64,000 nt of DNA, from NCBI GenBank assembly GCA_035457705.1, contig DATIBD010000070.1, positions 1-64,000 on the forward strand, given 5' to 3'. The translations under genes and the position numbers were made by a program. Position 1 is the stretch's first letter. Each line of letters begins with the position of its first letter. Below, one piece after another: positions 51,736-60,331 of the stretch. The notes beneath the pieces were generated by a model. The model was given only the letters and a program-made list of their open reading frames with translations, was not told the origin of the DNA and ran no database searches. The DNA comes from DASPGQ01 sp035457705. GTDB taxonomy: Bacteria; Acidobacteriota; Vicinamibacteria; Marinacidobacterales; SMYC01.

Positions 51736-53100
51736 TCACCCGAGAACCTCGGTAATGGCCCCGGCGAGGGCGGTGACCGTACGTTCGATCTCCTCCCCGC
51801 TGATGACGAGAGGAGGCGCGAGGAGGAAGACGTCGCCCCGGACCCGTGAGAAGAGGCCCCGTTTCTGGGCGGCTTCGTGAACTCGGAGCCCTACTTTCTC
51901 GTCGGCGGGAAACTCCTCTTTCGACGACTTGTCGCGTACGAGCTCGACCGCGCCCATGAGGCCGATTCCCCGCACCTCGCCCACGTGGGGGTGGGAGACC
52001 ATGGCGTCGCGAAGGCTGTCCAGCAAGAGCCGTCCTTTTCGTGAAGCTTCCGAGACGAGATCCTCGCGATCGAGGATCTCGAGGTTCGTCAGAGCCACGC
52101 GACATCCGACAGGGTGCCCGCTATAGGTGTAAGCATGCATCCAGACCGGGGCGGCCGGATCGAGCGTCTCGGCGATGTCGTCGCTCAGCCCCACACCGCC
52201 CAGAGGGAAATACCCCGAAGTGATACCCTTCGCGAACTGGATCATATCGGGCTCGACTCCCCAGTGCATCAGTCCGAACGGCGTCCCCGTGCGCCCGAAA
52301 CCCGTGATCACCTCGTCGGAGACGAGCAGCACATCGTACTGATCACAGATCTGCCGGATGCGCGGGAAATACTCGTCTTGCGGAACGATGACGCCACCCG
52401 CACCCTGGACCGGCTCGGCCAGGAACATCGCAACCGTGTCCGCGCCTTCTCGGAGGATGGCTTTCTCGAGCTCGTTGGCCGCCGCAACCCCTGGCGTCTC
52501 ACCGGCGGGTGCCTCGTAGCGGTACGGGTAGGGCGACGGAATGTGAACGAAGCCCGGGACCCGCGGCTCGAACATCGGCCAGTAGCTCTCGATGCCGGTT
52601 GCGCTCATGGCCGCGAGCGTCACGCCATGATAGCCCCACTGTCGCGCGATCACCTTCGTCTTGCCTGGTTTGCCCCGGACCTTCCAGTAGAAACGCGCGG
52701 TCTTGAAGGCCGTATCGCTCGATTCGCCGCCACCCGACGTGAAGAAGAAGCGATTGATTCTCGGGTAGCCCCACTCGGCGAGCCGCTCCGCGAGGGCGAT
52801 GGCATACCGATTCGTGCTCCCGGAGTAGCCGGAGCAGTAGCCAAGGGTTTCCATTTGATCGCGTGCCGCCTCGGCTAGCTCCTTCCTCCCGTGGCCGACG
52901 GATACGTTCCAGAGGCCGGAAAGGCCATCGATGAACTCCTTGCCATCGGCGTCGAAAATACGAGCTCCCTCGCCCCTCACCCAAACGTGGCCCTTGTCGT
53001 GAGCCGATGGGCTGTGCAAGGGATGGATCAAATGCGCTCGATCGCGAGCGAGGAGCTCCCGATTCGACTCGATGCGCGACGACGATACGTTCTTCATCAC
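51736..53100 (-). CDS. Class III (omega) aminotransferase
   Basis: A 454-residue PLP enzyme of the class III family. It shows KEFIDGLSGLWNVSVGHGRK near the N-terminus, FFTSGGGESSDTAFKTARFY, WGYHGVTLAAMSATG (the aromatic YHG), LLVSDEVITGFGRTGTPFG (Asp of the PLP ring) and MIQFAKGITSGYFPLGGVG with the Schiff-base Lys in FAKG. It probably transfers amino groups from an omega- or beta-amino acid to pyruvate. It follows the HpcH/HpaI aldolase gene by three bases, so the two may act in one pathway. A promoter for the pup operon lies downstream. Confidence 0.92.
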   Translation of the reverse strand: MMKNVSSSRIESNRELLARDRAHLIHPLHSPSAHDKGHVWVRGEGARIFDADGKEFIDGLSGLWNVSVGHGRKELAEAARDQMETLGYCSGYSGSTNRYAIALAERLAEWGYPRINRFFFTSGGGESSDTAFKTARFYWKVRGKPGKTKVIARQWGYHGVTLAAMSATGIESYWPMFEPRVPGFVHIPSPYPYRYEAPAGETPGVAAANELEKAILREGADTVAMFLAEPVQGAGGVIVPQDEYFPRIRQICDQYDVLLVSDEVITGFGRTGTPFGLMHWGVEPDMIQFAKGITSGYFPLGGVGLSDDIAETLDPAAPVWMHAYTYSGHPVGCRVALTNLEILDREDLVSEASRKGRLLLDSLRDAMVSHPHVGEVRGIGLMGAVELVRDKSSKEEFPADEKVGLRVHEAAQKRGLFSRVRGDVFLLAPPLVISGEEIERTVTALAGAITEVLG

Positions 53101-53103
53101 CCC

Positions 53104-53970
53104 CTACCGGCCCGAGGCGCGACGGCCGACCTCGAGCGCTTCAGGTGCCGTTACGATAATCACGCGAAAGCCTTCCGCCAACCGCTTCTCGATGTCGTCC
53201 GGGCCGGCGGTGATGCCACATACGACGTCGAACTCCTTGCAGGCGGCGAGCACCGTCTGGATCGCGCTCTCGACCGCTTCGGCATCGTTCCCGTACGCCC
53301 GTCGCAAATCGCCTGGACCGGGGAATACGATGCTCACGCCTTCGGTCGATACGATGTCTCGTGCGTTACGAACCCCGATCTGATCCTCGATGAGCAGCAT
53401 GTTCACGATCTCGCCTTCGGGATTTACGGGCCAGAGGTCCGACCGTCGCCGATAGTCCTCGTCGTCGAGACCCCAATAGCGAGGAGCATCCCCGGTCTCG
53501 GGGGGCCGTTTCCCCGTGGGGCGGTAGCGCATCGACGAGACGGCGACCTCGGCGTCCTCTCGAGATTCCACGTGGGGAAACACGATCCCGTAGACTCCCG
53601 CATCCAGCAACCGCTTCACCCGATCCTGTGCCTCGATCCGACCGTCCCGAATGGGAGGCAGGCGCGCCACGAGCGGCCGTTCGTTGAAAACCGAACCGCT
53701 TCGAGCCATGCTGGCACGGTCGATCATGAACTGCATGAAAATCTGCATGCCGGGCACATCGAAGGGCCCGCGCTCCATGTCGTAGAAGACGAAATCGACC
53801 TTGTCGTTCGCAGCGACCTGCGCCGCGACCGTAGGGGTCTTTTCTCCAGAAAAGATGCCAAAAACCGGTTTCCCCGTGGCCAGGAGCTCGACGAGCTGGT
53901 TGACTCGTTTGGGTCCCTCGGCCGAAACGACCGGCGTCGATACGACCGCTACGAGGGCTAGGTGCATCAT
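53104..53970 (-). CDS. HpcH/HpaI aldolase family protein with signal peptide
   Basis: A 288-residue TIM-barrel protein of the HpcH/HpaI class II aldolase/citrate lyase family. Family motifs are KPVFGIFSGEKTPTVAAQVA, FVFYDMERGPFDVPGMQIFM (catalytic metal-site acid), LLDAGVYGIVFPHVESREDA, LLIEDQIGVRNARDI (metal Glu) and VFPGPGDLRRAYG. The N-terminus MMHLALVAVVSTPVVSAEGP looks like a Sec signal peptide with a cleavage site after VVSA, which is unusual for this normally cytoplasmic family. A lone cytoplasmic start further in is not obvious. Retro-aldol cleavage of a 2-hydroxy-3-oxo acid is the family's usual reaction. Confidence 0.82.
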   Translation of the reverse strand: MMHLALVAVVSTPVVSAEGPKRVNQLVELLATGKPVFGIFSGEKTPTVAAQVAANDKVDFVFYDMERGPFDVPGMQIFMQFMIDRASMARSGSVFNERPLVARLPPIRDGRIEAQDRVKRLLDAGVYGIVFPHVESREDAEVAVSSMRYRPTGKRPPETGDAPRYWGLDDEDYRRRSDLWPVNPEGEIVNMLLIEDQIGVRNARDIVSTEGVSIVFPGPGDLRRAYGNDAEAVESAIQTVLAACKEFDVVCGITAGPDDIEKRLAEGFRVIIVTAPEALEVGRRASGR

Positions 53971-54078
53971 TCCGAGTCGTGAAGATTACCACAGCCGGGA
54001 AGCGGGCAAGCCGAAGGAGTCCGCGCCTTTCGGTAGAACACGGATCACGGATCGGGTTAAATCTACCCCGTGGAGTTC

Positions 54079-55407
54079 ATGAGAGACGACGTGCCGATGC
54101 TGTCAGGTTGGGGACGCCTTCCCCGACCTGGACGCGAAGTAATGTCCGAGGACCTTCGGGCGCTGACCGAGGACGCCGTCTTGTCCCGAGGGCTGGGGCG
54201 ATCCTACGGCGACTCATCGCTCCCTCCCCCGGGGCATCTGGACGTCGCGACGACCGTCCTGGCCGATCGAATTCTGTCTTTCGACGAGACCACCGGAGTC
54301 ATCCGGGCCGAGGCGGGTCTCGGGCTTCACGAGATCAATCGCCTGTTCCTCGGGCGGCGCTGGTTCACCCCGGTCACCCCGGGCACTCAGTACGTGACTT
54401 TAGGTGGCATGGTGGCGGCCGACGTCCATGGCAAGAACCATCACGTGGAAGGGACGTTCGGCGGACACGTGAATTCCCTCCTCCTTCGCGTCGCCGATGG
54501 TCGTCTCGTGGAGTGCGGGCCCGAGACCGAGGCCGATCTCTTCTGGGCGACCGTCGGCGGGATGGGGCTCACGGGCCACATCCTGGAAGTCTCGTTCCGC
54601 ATGCGGAGAATTCCTTCTCCATGGATTCTCGAAGAGCGTCACCGTTTTCCGAATCTGGAAACGCTCATGGAAGGATTGGAGAGCTCGGCGAAGGACTGGC
54701 CCTTCACCGTCGGATGGCTGGACAGTCTTTCGACGGGAAGCGGCCTGGGACGGGGTATCGTCAACCGCGGCCGATGGGCCGAGCCCCACGAGGCACCAAA
54801 GACTCCCCCGCCCTCGCTTCGGCGCATCACCGTGCCCTTCGAGCTCCCCAACTGGGTTCTCAACGCTTGGAGCATTCGCGCGTTCAACGCGGCCATCTAT
54901 TACCGTCATGCTCGGCCGCGCCGAGGGGTGGTCCATCCCGAGACGTTCTTTTATCCCCTCGACAAGATACTGGAATGGAACCGAATCTATGGACGGAGGG
55001 GATTCACTCAGTATCAATGCGTGCTCCCCGATTCGGCGGGCCGGGGTGCGGTTCGCCGTTTCCTCGAAACGGTGGCGCGGGCGGGAGGAGCGGGGTCGTT
55101 CCTTTCGGTCATCAAGGATTGCGCGGCCGAGGGACTGGGATTGTTGTCTTTCCCGTGTCCCGGAACCTCGATCGCGCTCGATCTCGCGGTCGGCCCGAGG
55201 ACTCAAGTGCTGGTCGATGAGCTCAACGAGGTGGTCATCGCCGAGGGCGGCCGTATCTATCTTGCCAAGGACGCGTTCACCCGACCCGAGCACTTCCGTC
55301 GGATGGAGCCGCGGCTCGGGCGATTTCTCGAGGTTCGGAGGCGCTGGGATCCGCACGTCAGGATCCGCAGCGCCCAATCGGTTCGCGTTCTGGGAGATCC
55401 CACTTGA
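54079..55407 (+). CDS. FAD-binding oxidoreductase, DprE1-like (polyprenyl-phosphoribose 2-oxidase)
   Basis: About 442 residues. The N-terminus LSGWGRLPRPGREV is similar to the LTGWGRT start of DprE1. The FAD-binding-4 domain has ALTEDAVLSRGLGRSYGDSS, IRAEAGLGLHEINRLFLGRR and the FAD contact VTPGTQYVTLGGMVAADVHG then KNHHVEGTFGGHV. The C-terminal cap ends SVRVLGDPT. In mycobacteria DprE1 oxidises decaprenylphosphoryl-ribose, and DprE2, here encoded by the overlapping next gene, reduces the ketone to arabinose. I start at the ATG at 54079; GTG at 54070 and ATG at 54097 are alternatives. The stop overlaps the next TTG start as TTGA. Confidence 0.8.
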   Translation: MRDDVPMLSGWGRLPRPGREVMSEDLRALTEDAVLSRGLGRSYGDSSLPPPGHLDVATTVLADRILSFDETTGVIRAEAGLGLHEINRLFLGRRWFTPVTPGTQYVTLGGMVAADVHGKNHHVEGTFGGHVNSLLLRVADGRLVECGPETEADLFWATVGGMGLTGHILEVSFRMRRIPSPWILEERHRFPNLETLMEGLESSAKDWPFTVGWLDSLSTGSGLGRGIVNRGRWAEPHEAPKTPPPSLRRITVPFELPNWVLNAWSIRAFNAAIYYRHARPRRGVVHPETFFYPLDKILEWNRIYGRRGFTQYQCVLPDSAGRGAVRRFLETVARAGGAGSFLSVIKDCAAEGLGLLSFPCPGTSIALDLAVGPRTQVLVDELNEVVIAEGGRIYLAKDAFTRPEHFRRMEPRLGRFLEVRRRWDPHVRIRSAQSVRVLGDPT

Positions 55408-56144
55408 AGATCGCGCTTCTGGGAGGCACCAAAGGAATCGGTCGCGCCATGGCGCGTCTCGCCGGAGAGAAGGGGCACGATCTCTGTCTGCTGGGAAGAA
55501 ACGTGGCCGATCTCGAAGCGTCGGCAGGCGACGTCGAGATTCGATCGGATCCTCGACGCACGGTGCACGTCGTTCGGTGTGATTTGTTTCTCCCCGAGAC
55601 ATTCGCACCCGCGCTCGACCAGGCTGCGGAGATGCTCGGAGGCTTCGACACGGTTATCGTCACCGCGGGCCTATTCGGGAAACAGGAGGAGCTCGAAGCC
55701 GACCGGAATAAGACTCACGATCTGCTGACGGTGAACTTCGCCCACACGGTGCTGTTTTGTGAAGAGGCGCGCGTGCGGCTCTTGGCGGCAGGAGGGGGTA
55801 CTCTGTGCGTGCTCTCCTCGGTCGCGGGCGAGCGGGGAAGAAAACCCGTCATCCTCTATGGCGCGAGCAAAGCGGGATTATCGGCCTACCTCGAAGGCCT
55901 GGACCACAAATTTCGCGCGCAGGGCTTGAAGACGATCTGCGTCAAGCCCGGTTTCGTCAAGACGGGGATGACTGCTGGGCTCGCGCCGCCTCCCTTCGCG
56001 GGCGAGCCGCAGGGTGTCGCGCGGGACGTGCTGCGGGCGATCGAGCGCGGGCGGCCGGTCGTCTATACGCCCGGGATCTGGCGGTACGTGATGCTCGTGA
56101 TCCGCTCGCTTCCCCGATTCGTGATGCGCCGCATTTCGTTCTGA
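55404..56144 (+). CDS. Short-chain dehydrogenase, DprE2-like
   Basis: A 246-residue NAD(P)H-dependent SDR with the cofactor motif LLGGTKGIGRAMA. The active site is Ser in VLSSVAGERGRKP and YGASKAGLSAYLE (Y-x-x-x-K), and the end is VKPGFVKTGMTAG. The DprE1-like gene is upstream with a 4-base overlap, which is the strongest reason for calling it DprE2-like (2-keto reductase of a polyprenylphosphoryl pentose). The start is a TTG at 55404. The end of the protein (VYTPGIWRYVMLVIRSLPRF) looks membrane-associated. Confidence 0.8.
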   Translation: MKIALLGGTKGIGRAMARLAGEKGHDLCLLGRNVADLEASAGDVEIRSDPRRTVHVVRCDLFLPETFAPALDQAAEMLGGFDTVIVTAGLFGKQEELEADRNKTHDLLTVNFAHTVLFCEEARVRLLAAGGGTLCVLSSVAGERGRKPVILYGASKAGLSAYLEGLDHKFRAQGLKTICVKPGFVKTGMTAGLAPPPFAGEPQGVARDVLRAIERGRPVVYTPGIWRYVMLVIRSLPRFVMRRISF

Positions 56145-56185
56145 CTCCGGCTTTCCCTTACCGTCGCCGGATCGATCCTCCGGAC

Positions 56186-56926
56186 CTACGATCTGACGTC
56201 ACCGTACCAATATTCCTCGACGAAACGGCGAAACGTGCTTCGATCGAACACCAACCAGTAGGCCGACCGAAAAAGGTTCGTGAGGAAGTGCCAGTCACCG
56301 TAGCGGTCGAACTTGCGCGTGGATGCGATCGCCCTCGCACGCGTCGCCCTAACGAGGCTCTGACCCCGTTCGCGTCCGAGCTTGCGGAGATCCTGAAGGA
56401 AACGCACATCCTCCGCCACCCTCATCGTCTCTCGGTAGCCTCCGATGGCGAGGAAGTCTTCACGGCGACAGAACACCACCCCCGAGTCCATCTTCGTCGC
56501 CCAGGCGAGGGGGAGCATCGCCGCATAGGTCACTCCGATGGCAAGCGAGAAGCGTTCCATCGTGACACTCGTCGCTCCGCCGACGTAGCGACCACCGTCC
56601 AGGGTCTCGGAGATGACGTCGAACGTGTCAGGGTGGATTTGAAAATCCGCATCGACGAATGCCAGGTAGCGGCCTCGCGCGGCCCGCCCGCCGCCATTTC
56701 TGACGGCGGCGATGACGCGCCGATCGACGGTAACGAGAAGACACCCGCGTTGGCGTGCGACCTCCGCCGTGGAGTCGGTCGATATGTTGTCGGCCACGAT
56801 CACCTCCACCGCGGCCGCCCCTTGACGGTAGCGTCCCCGCGCGACCTCGATCGAATCGAGCAGCCTCGGGAGGAGGCGCTCCTCGTTCCGAGCCGGGATC
56901 ACGACCGAGATTTCGGGTAGCACCAT
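56186..56926 (-). CDS. Family 2 glycosyltransferase
   Basis: A 246-residue GT-A glycosyltransferase. The nucleotide-sugar fold begins ISVVIPARNEERLLPRLLDS, continues EVIVADNISTDSTAEVARQR and has the DXD-like FVDADFQIHPDTF and the acceptor-side GYRETMRVAEDVRFLQDLRK. It lacks a membrane helix at the C-terminus. Donor and acceptor cannot be read. The adjacent, convergent DprE1/DprE2-like pair suggests a shared envelope-glycan role, which is inference. Confidence 0.88.
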   Translation of the reverse strand: MVLPEISVVIPARNEERLLPRLLDSIEVARGRYRQGAAAVEVIVADNISTDSTAEVARQRGCLLVTVDRRVIAAVRNGGGRAARGRYLAFVDADFQIHPDTFDVISETLDGGRYVGGATSVTMERFSLAIGVTYAAMLPLAWATKMDSGVVFCRREDFLAIGGYRETMRVAEDVRFLQDLRKLGRERGQSLVRATRARAIASTRKFDRYGDWHFLTNLFRSAYWLVFDRSTFRRFVEEYWYGDVRS

Positions 56927-57008
56927 TCCGATGATAACCCCGAGCGCCGAGATACTTCCGGCCGACGATATGGAAATCGATTTGCGATCGGGTACACTCC
57001 GTCATTTC

Positions 57009-58454
57009 ATGAGCACAGCCGCTCCACGCGAGCTCAGCAGAGTCCTCGGGCGTCGAGACGTCGTAGCCCTTGCCTTCGGTGCCATGATCGGCTGGGGCTG
57101 GGTCGTTCTCTCAGGGGAGATGATCCGTCGGGCGGGTACGCTGGGCTCGGCGCTCGCCTTCGTCGCAGGCGCGGTCATGGTGCTCCTCGTGGGGCTCACC
57201 TATGCCGAGCTCACGTCCGCCCTCTCGCGGGCCGGTGGCGAGCTGGCTTTCACCTATTTGGGCATCGGACCTTTCGCATCCTACGTTTGCGGGTGGTCTC
57301 TGGTCCTAGCCTACATGACCGTGGTCGCTTTCGAAGTCGTCTCCTTACCGACGGTTCTCGGTTATCTCTTCGACGGGCTCCAGACCGGGCATCTCTACCG
57401 GGTCGCCGACTCGGACGTGTATCTCGTCTGGGTTGTCGTCTCCATCGTCGGAGCCGTCGGCATTGGACTCGTCAACTATTACGGGCTTCGTCTGTCGTCC
57501 GTCTTTCAGGGCGCCGCGGCGACTCTTCTCTTCCTCGTCGGCCTTTCTTTCTTCGTCCCGGGTCTCGTCCGGGGAGATTCGACGAACCTCGAGCCGATGT
57601 TCGTGAGCGCTCCCGGTTTCTTTCGCGTGGTCATCATGACCCCGTTTCTCTTTCTCGGTTTCGACGTCATCCCTCAGGTGGCCGAGGAGATCAACGTGCC
57701 CTTTAGCGCGGTGGGTAAGCTTATTTTGCTCTCCATCGTAATGGCCATGGGCTGGTACACGCTCGTTCAGCTGACCGTGGGGCTCACGCTCGACGAGACC
57801 GCTCGAGCTGGCTCGGAGCTCGTGACCGCGGATGCCATGGGTGCCGTTTATCGCAGCCCCTGGGGAGCGAGAGCTCTCATCGTCGGCGGACTGCTCGGCA
57901 TCGTGACGAGCTGGAACGCCTTCTTCATCGGCGCCTCCCGCCTGCTCTTCGCGATGTCGCGAGGGGGAATGCTCCCGGTCATCTTTGCCCGGCTTCATCC
58001 CCGGTACGAATCACCGGTCGCGGTGATCGTTCTCCTGACGGCGGTCTCCATCCTCGCCCCCTTCTTCGGAAGGCAGGTGTTGGTATGGCTCGTGGACGCC
58101 GGGGGGCTCGCGACCGTGATAGGTTATTTCTTCGTGACTGTATCCTTTCTGACCCTTCGAAGCCGCTATCCCGGACTCCACCGCCCCTACCGGGTGCGGC
58201 GCGCCAGGCTTACCGGTACACTTGCCCTCGTCTCCACGGTCTTCTTCGCCATATTGTACTTGCCCATCAGTCCCTCGCCTCTCGTCTGGCCGCAAGAGTG
58301 GGCCATCATCATCGGCTGGGCCATCCTCGGCCTCGTATTCCTGTCCGGTGCAAGGGCGCGCGTTGCGGCGATGGGGGTCGAACGACAGGCGGTCGCGATT
58401 CTCGGCGAGGACGTGAACGCCGAGCTCCGACAGGGGCTGACACCGCGCTCGTGA
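57009..58454 (+). CDS. APC-superfamily amino acid permease
   Basis: A 481-residue protein with 12 hydrophobic helices. The first has the APC substrate-binding motif VVALAFGAMIGWGWVVLSGE; later helices include LGYLFDGLQT, the broken sixth helix FLFLGFDVIPQVAEEI and SWNAFFIGASRLLFAMSRGG. The length and motif are typical of amino acid/polyamine permeases of the APC family. The frame is open 26 codons further upstream, but the ATG at 57009 starts the conserved region. Its stop overlaps the corA GTG as GTGA. Confidence 0.87.
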   Translation: MSTAAPRELSRVLGRRDVVALAFGAMIGWGWVVLSGEMIRRAGTLGSALAFVAGAVMVLLVGLTYAELTSALSRAGGELAFTYLGIGPFASYVCGWSLVLAYMTVVAFEVVSLPTVLGYLFDGLQTGHLYRVADSDVYLVWVVVSIVGAVGIGLVNYYGLRLSSVFQGAAATLLFLVGLSFFVPGLVRGDSTNLEPMFVSAPGFFRVVIMTPFLFLGFDVIPQVAEEINVPFSAVGKLILLSIVMAMGWYTLVQLTVGLTLDETARAGSELVTADAMGAVYRSPWGARALIVGGLLGIVTSWNAFFIGASRLLFAMSRGGMLPVIFARLHPRYESPVAVIVLLTAVSILAPFFGRQVLVWLVDAGGLATVIGYFFVTVSFLTLRSRYPGLHRPYRVRRARLTGTLALVSTVFFAILYLPISPSPLVWPQEWAIIIGWAILGLVFLSGARARVAAMGVERQAVAILGEDVNAELRQGLTPRS

Positions 58455-59422
58455 TCGTAGACTGCGCTCTTTACAAGGACGGCCGCCGCCTTACGTCGCA
58501 GCTCACTCCGGAAGAAGCCGCCGCTCGCCACGAGCAGGAAGGCGATTTCGTCTGGATCGGTCTCCACGAGCCGACCCCGGAGGAGTTCGAAACCGTGCGC
58601 CAGGGTTTCGGTCTCCACGAGCTGGCCGTCGAGGATGCCATCCATGCACACCAGCGGCCCAAGCTCGAACGCTACGGGGATTCTCTTTTCGTCGTGCTCA
58701 AGACCGCCCGATACGTCGACGAGGAAGAATGTGTGGAGTTCGGCGAGATCCTTATCTTTTTGGGAGAGAGATTCATCCTGGTCGTGCGGCACGGTCTCGC
58801 GAGCGGGCTCAAGGAGCTCCGCAGCAAGCTCGAAGAGAACCACGAGTTCCTTGCGAACGGTCCCAGCGCCGTTCTGCACGGAATCGTAGACAAGGTCGTG
58901 GACGACTACGTACCGGTCACCGCCGGCATCGAGGACGACATCGAGGAGGTCGAGCAGCAGGTCTTCTCCGTCGAGGGAACCAACCCGGTCGAGCGCATCT
59001 ATTACCTCAAACGCGAGGTGCTCGAGCTTCGCCGCGCCACCGCACCGTTCCTCACTCCGCTCAACCATCTCGCGACCCACTCCATGCCGCTCGTCAAGCC
59101 CGAAGTGCGGGAGTACTTTCGAGACGTCTACGACCACATGCTCCGAATCAGCGAGCAAATCGATGCATTCCGCGACCTCCTGACCGGTGTTCTCGAAGCC
59201 AACATGACCCAGACGAGCATTCGGCAAAACGAGGACATGCGCAAGATCTCGGCCTGGGTCGCGATTGCCGTGGTCCCTACGATGATCGCCGGGGTCTACG
59301 GCATGAACTTCGAATACATGCCCGAGCTTCGATCGCCCTATGGCTATCCGTCGATTCTGGCTTTGATGGCCGCGGCCTGCACCGCGCTCTACGTATTCTT
59401 CCGGCGGCGCGGCTGGTTGTGA
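58451..59422 (+). CDS. corA: CorA-type magnesium/cobalt transporter
   Basis: A 323-residue divalent-metal channel. The N-terminal cytoplasmic domain has FVWIGLHEPTPEEFETVRQG and ELAVEDAIHAHQRPKLERYG, the long helix follows, and the two C-terminal membrane helices flank the selectivity motif YGMNFEYMPELRSPYGYP (GMN). It forms pentamers that import Mg2+. I start at the GTG at 58451, which overlaps the APC permease stop by four bases. The frame extends far upstream without coding character. Confidence 0.93.
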   Translation: MIVDCALYKDGRRLTSQLTPEEAAARHEQEGDFVWIGLHEPTPEEFETVRQGFGLHELAVEDAIHAHQRPKLERYGDSLFVVLKTARYVDEEECVEFGEILIFLGERFILVVRHGLASGLKELRSKLEENHEFLANGPSAVLHGIVDKVVDDYVPVTAGIEDDIEEVEQQVFSVEGTNPVERIYYLKREVLELRRATAPFLTPLNHLATHSMPLVKPEVREYFRDVYDHMLRISEQIDAFRDLLTGVLEANMTQTSIRQNEDMRKISAWVAIAVVPTMIAGVYGMNFEYMPELRSPYGYPSILALMAAACTALYVFFRRRGWL

Positions 59423-59476
59423 TCGCGTGCGCTTTCCCCGCTCGTCTTCGTCTCGGAAGAGTACAATAAGACGATT

Positions 59477-60325
59477 GTGAGAAACACCCAGACGAATTTC
59501 TACGAAGCGAGCGGCAGGGTCTTCATCAAGAGTGAACGAGACCTCGAAGCCATGGCCCGCGCGGGCAGACTCGCATCTGTCTGTTTGCAGTGGATCATCG
59601 AGCAGGTCGCGCCGGGAATGACCACGCAGGACATCGACGATCTCCAGGTCGACTTCGCGAGGAAGGAAGGCGTCATTGCAGCGCCACTCCACTATCGGGG
59701 TTTCCCCAAGAGTATTTGCACCGCAGTCAACGACGTCATCTGCCACGGAATTCCGAGCAAAAAGCAAGTCCTCAGGGAGGGTGACATCGTCGGCATCGAC
59801 GTCACCCTCATCGTGGAGGGCTTTCATGGTGATAATGCATCGACCATTCCCGTCGGGGTGGTCGCGCCCGAGGTGATGCGGCTTCTCGAGGTGACGCTTC
59901 AATCGAACCGTCTGGCGATCGCCGCAGTGAGGCCGGGAGCCCGACTCGGAGACGTCGGTCACGCGATCCAATCCTACGTAGAGCCGCTCGGCTACTCCGT
60001 GGTGCGCGATTTCGTCGGCCACGGGGTGGGGCGCGGCTTCCACGAAGCCCCGCAGGTGCCGCACTACGGACGTGCTGGACGGGGCCTTCGCCTGTCGCCG
60101 GGGCTGACATTCACGATCGAGCCGATGATCAACGAGGGCACCTGGGAGATGGTTCTCTTGCGAGATGGCTGGACGGCCGTAACGGCGGACGGGAAGCTCT
60201 CGGCTCAATACGAGCACACGCTCGCGGTCACGGAAGACGGCGTCCGCGTTCTCACGGTCCAGAACGAACGAGGCGCCTGGGAGCCTCCGGGCCGCTGGTA
60301 CCCGCCCTCTCTCGAGAAGCCCTAG
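59477..60325 (+). CDS. map: Methionine aminopeptidase, type I
   Basis: A 282-residue enzyme that removes the initiator Met. The dinuclear metal ligands are visible: Asp in GDIVGIDVTLIVEGFHGDNA, His in DFVGHGVGRGFHEAPQVPHY, Glu in LTFTIEPMIN and Glu in SAQYEHTLAV. The N-terminal extension of about 20 residues lacks the Cys/Zn motifs of some bacterial variants. A TACAAT (59462-59467) is only ten bases before the GTG start, so the mRNA may be nearly leaderless. The next gene is convergent with a 6-base gap. Confidence 0.95.
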   Translation: MRNTQTNFYEASGRVFIKSERDLEAMARAGRLASVCLQWIIEQVAPGMTTQDIDDLQVDFARKEGVIAAPLHYRGFPKSICTAVNDVICHGIPSKKQVLREGDIVGIDVTLIVEGFHGDNASTIPVGVVAPEVMRLLEVTLQSNRLAIAAVRPGARLGDVGHAIQSYVEPLGYSVVRDFVGHGVGRGFHEAPQVPHYGRAGRGLRLSPGLTFTIEPMINEGTWEMVLLRDGWTAVTADGKLSAQYEHTLAVTEDGVRVLTVQNERGAWEPPGRWYPPSLEKP

Positions 60326-60331
60326 CGCGTC

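Noticed and set aside
58187..60217. A 676-codon minus-strand open frame
   Set aside because: It is antisense to corA and map, both of which have clear catalytic motifs. No domain is seen in the antisense frame.
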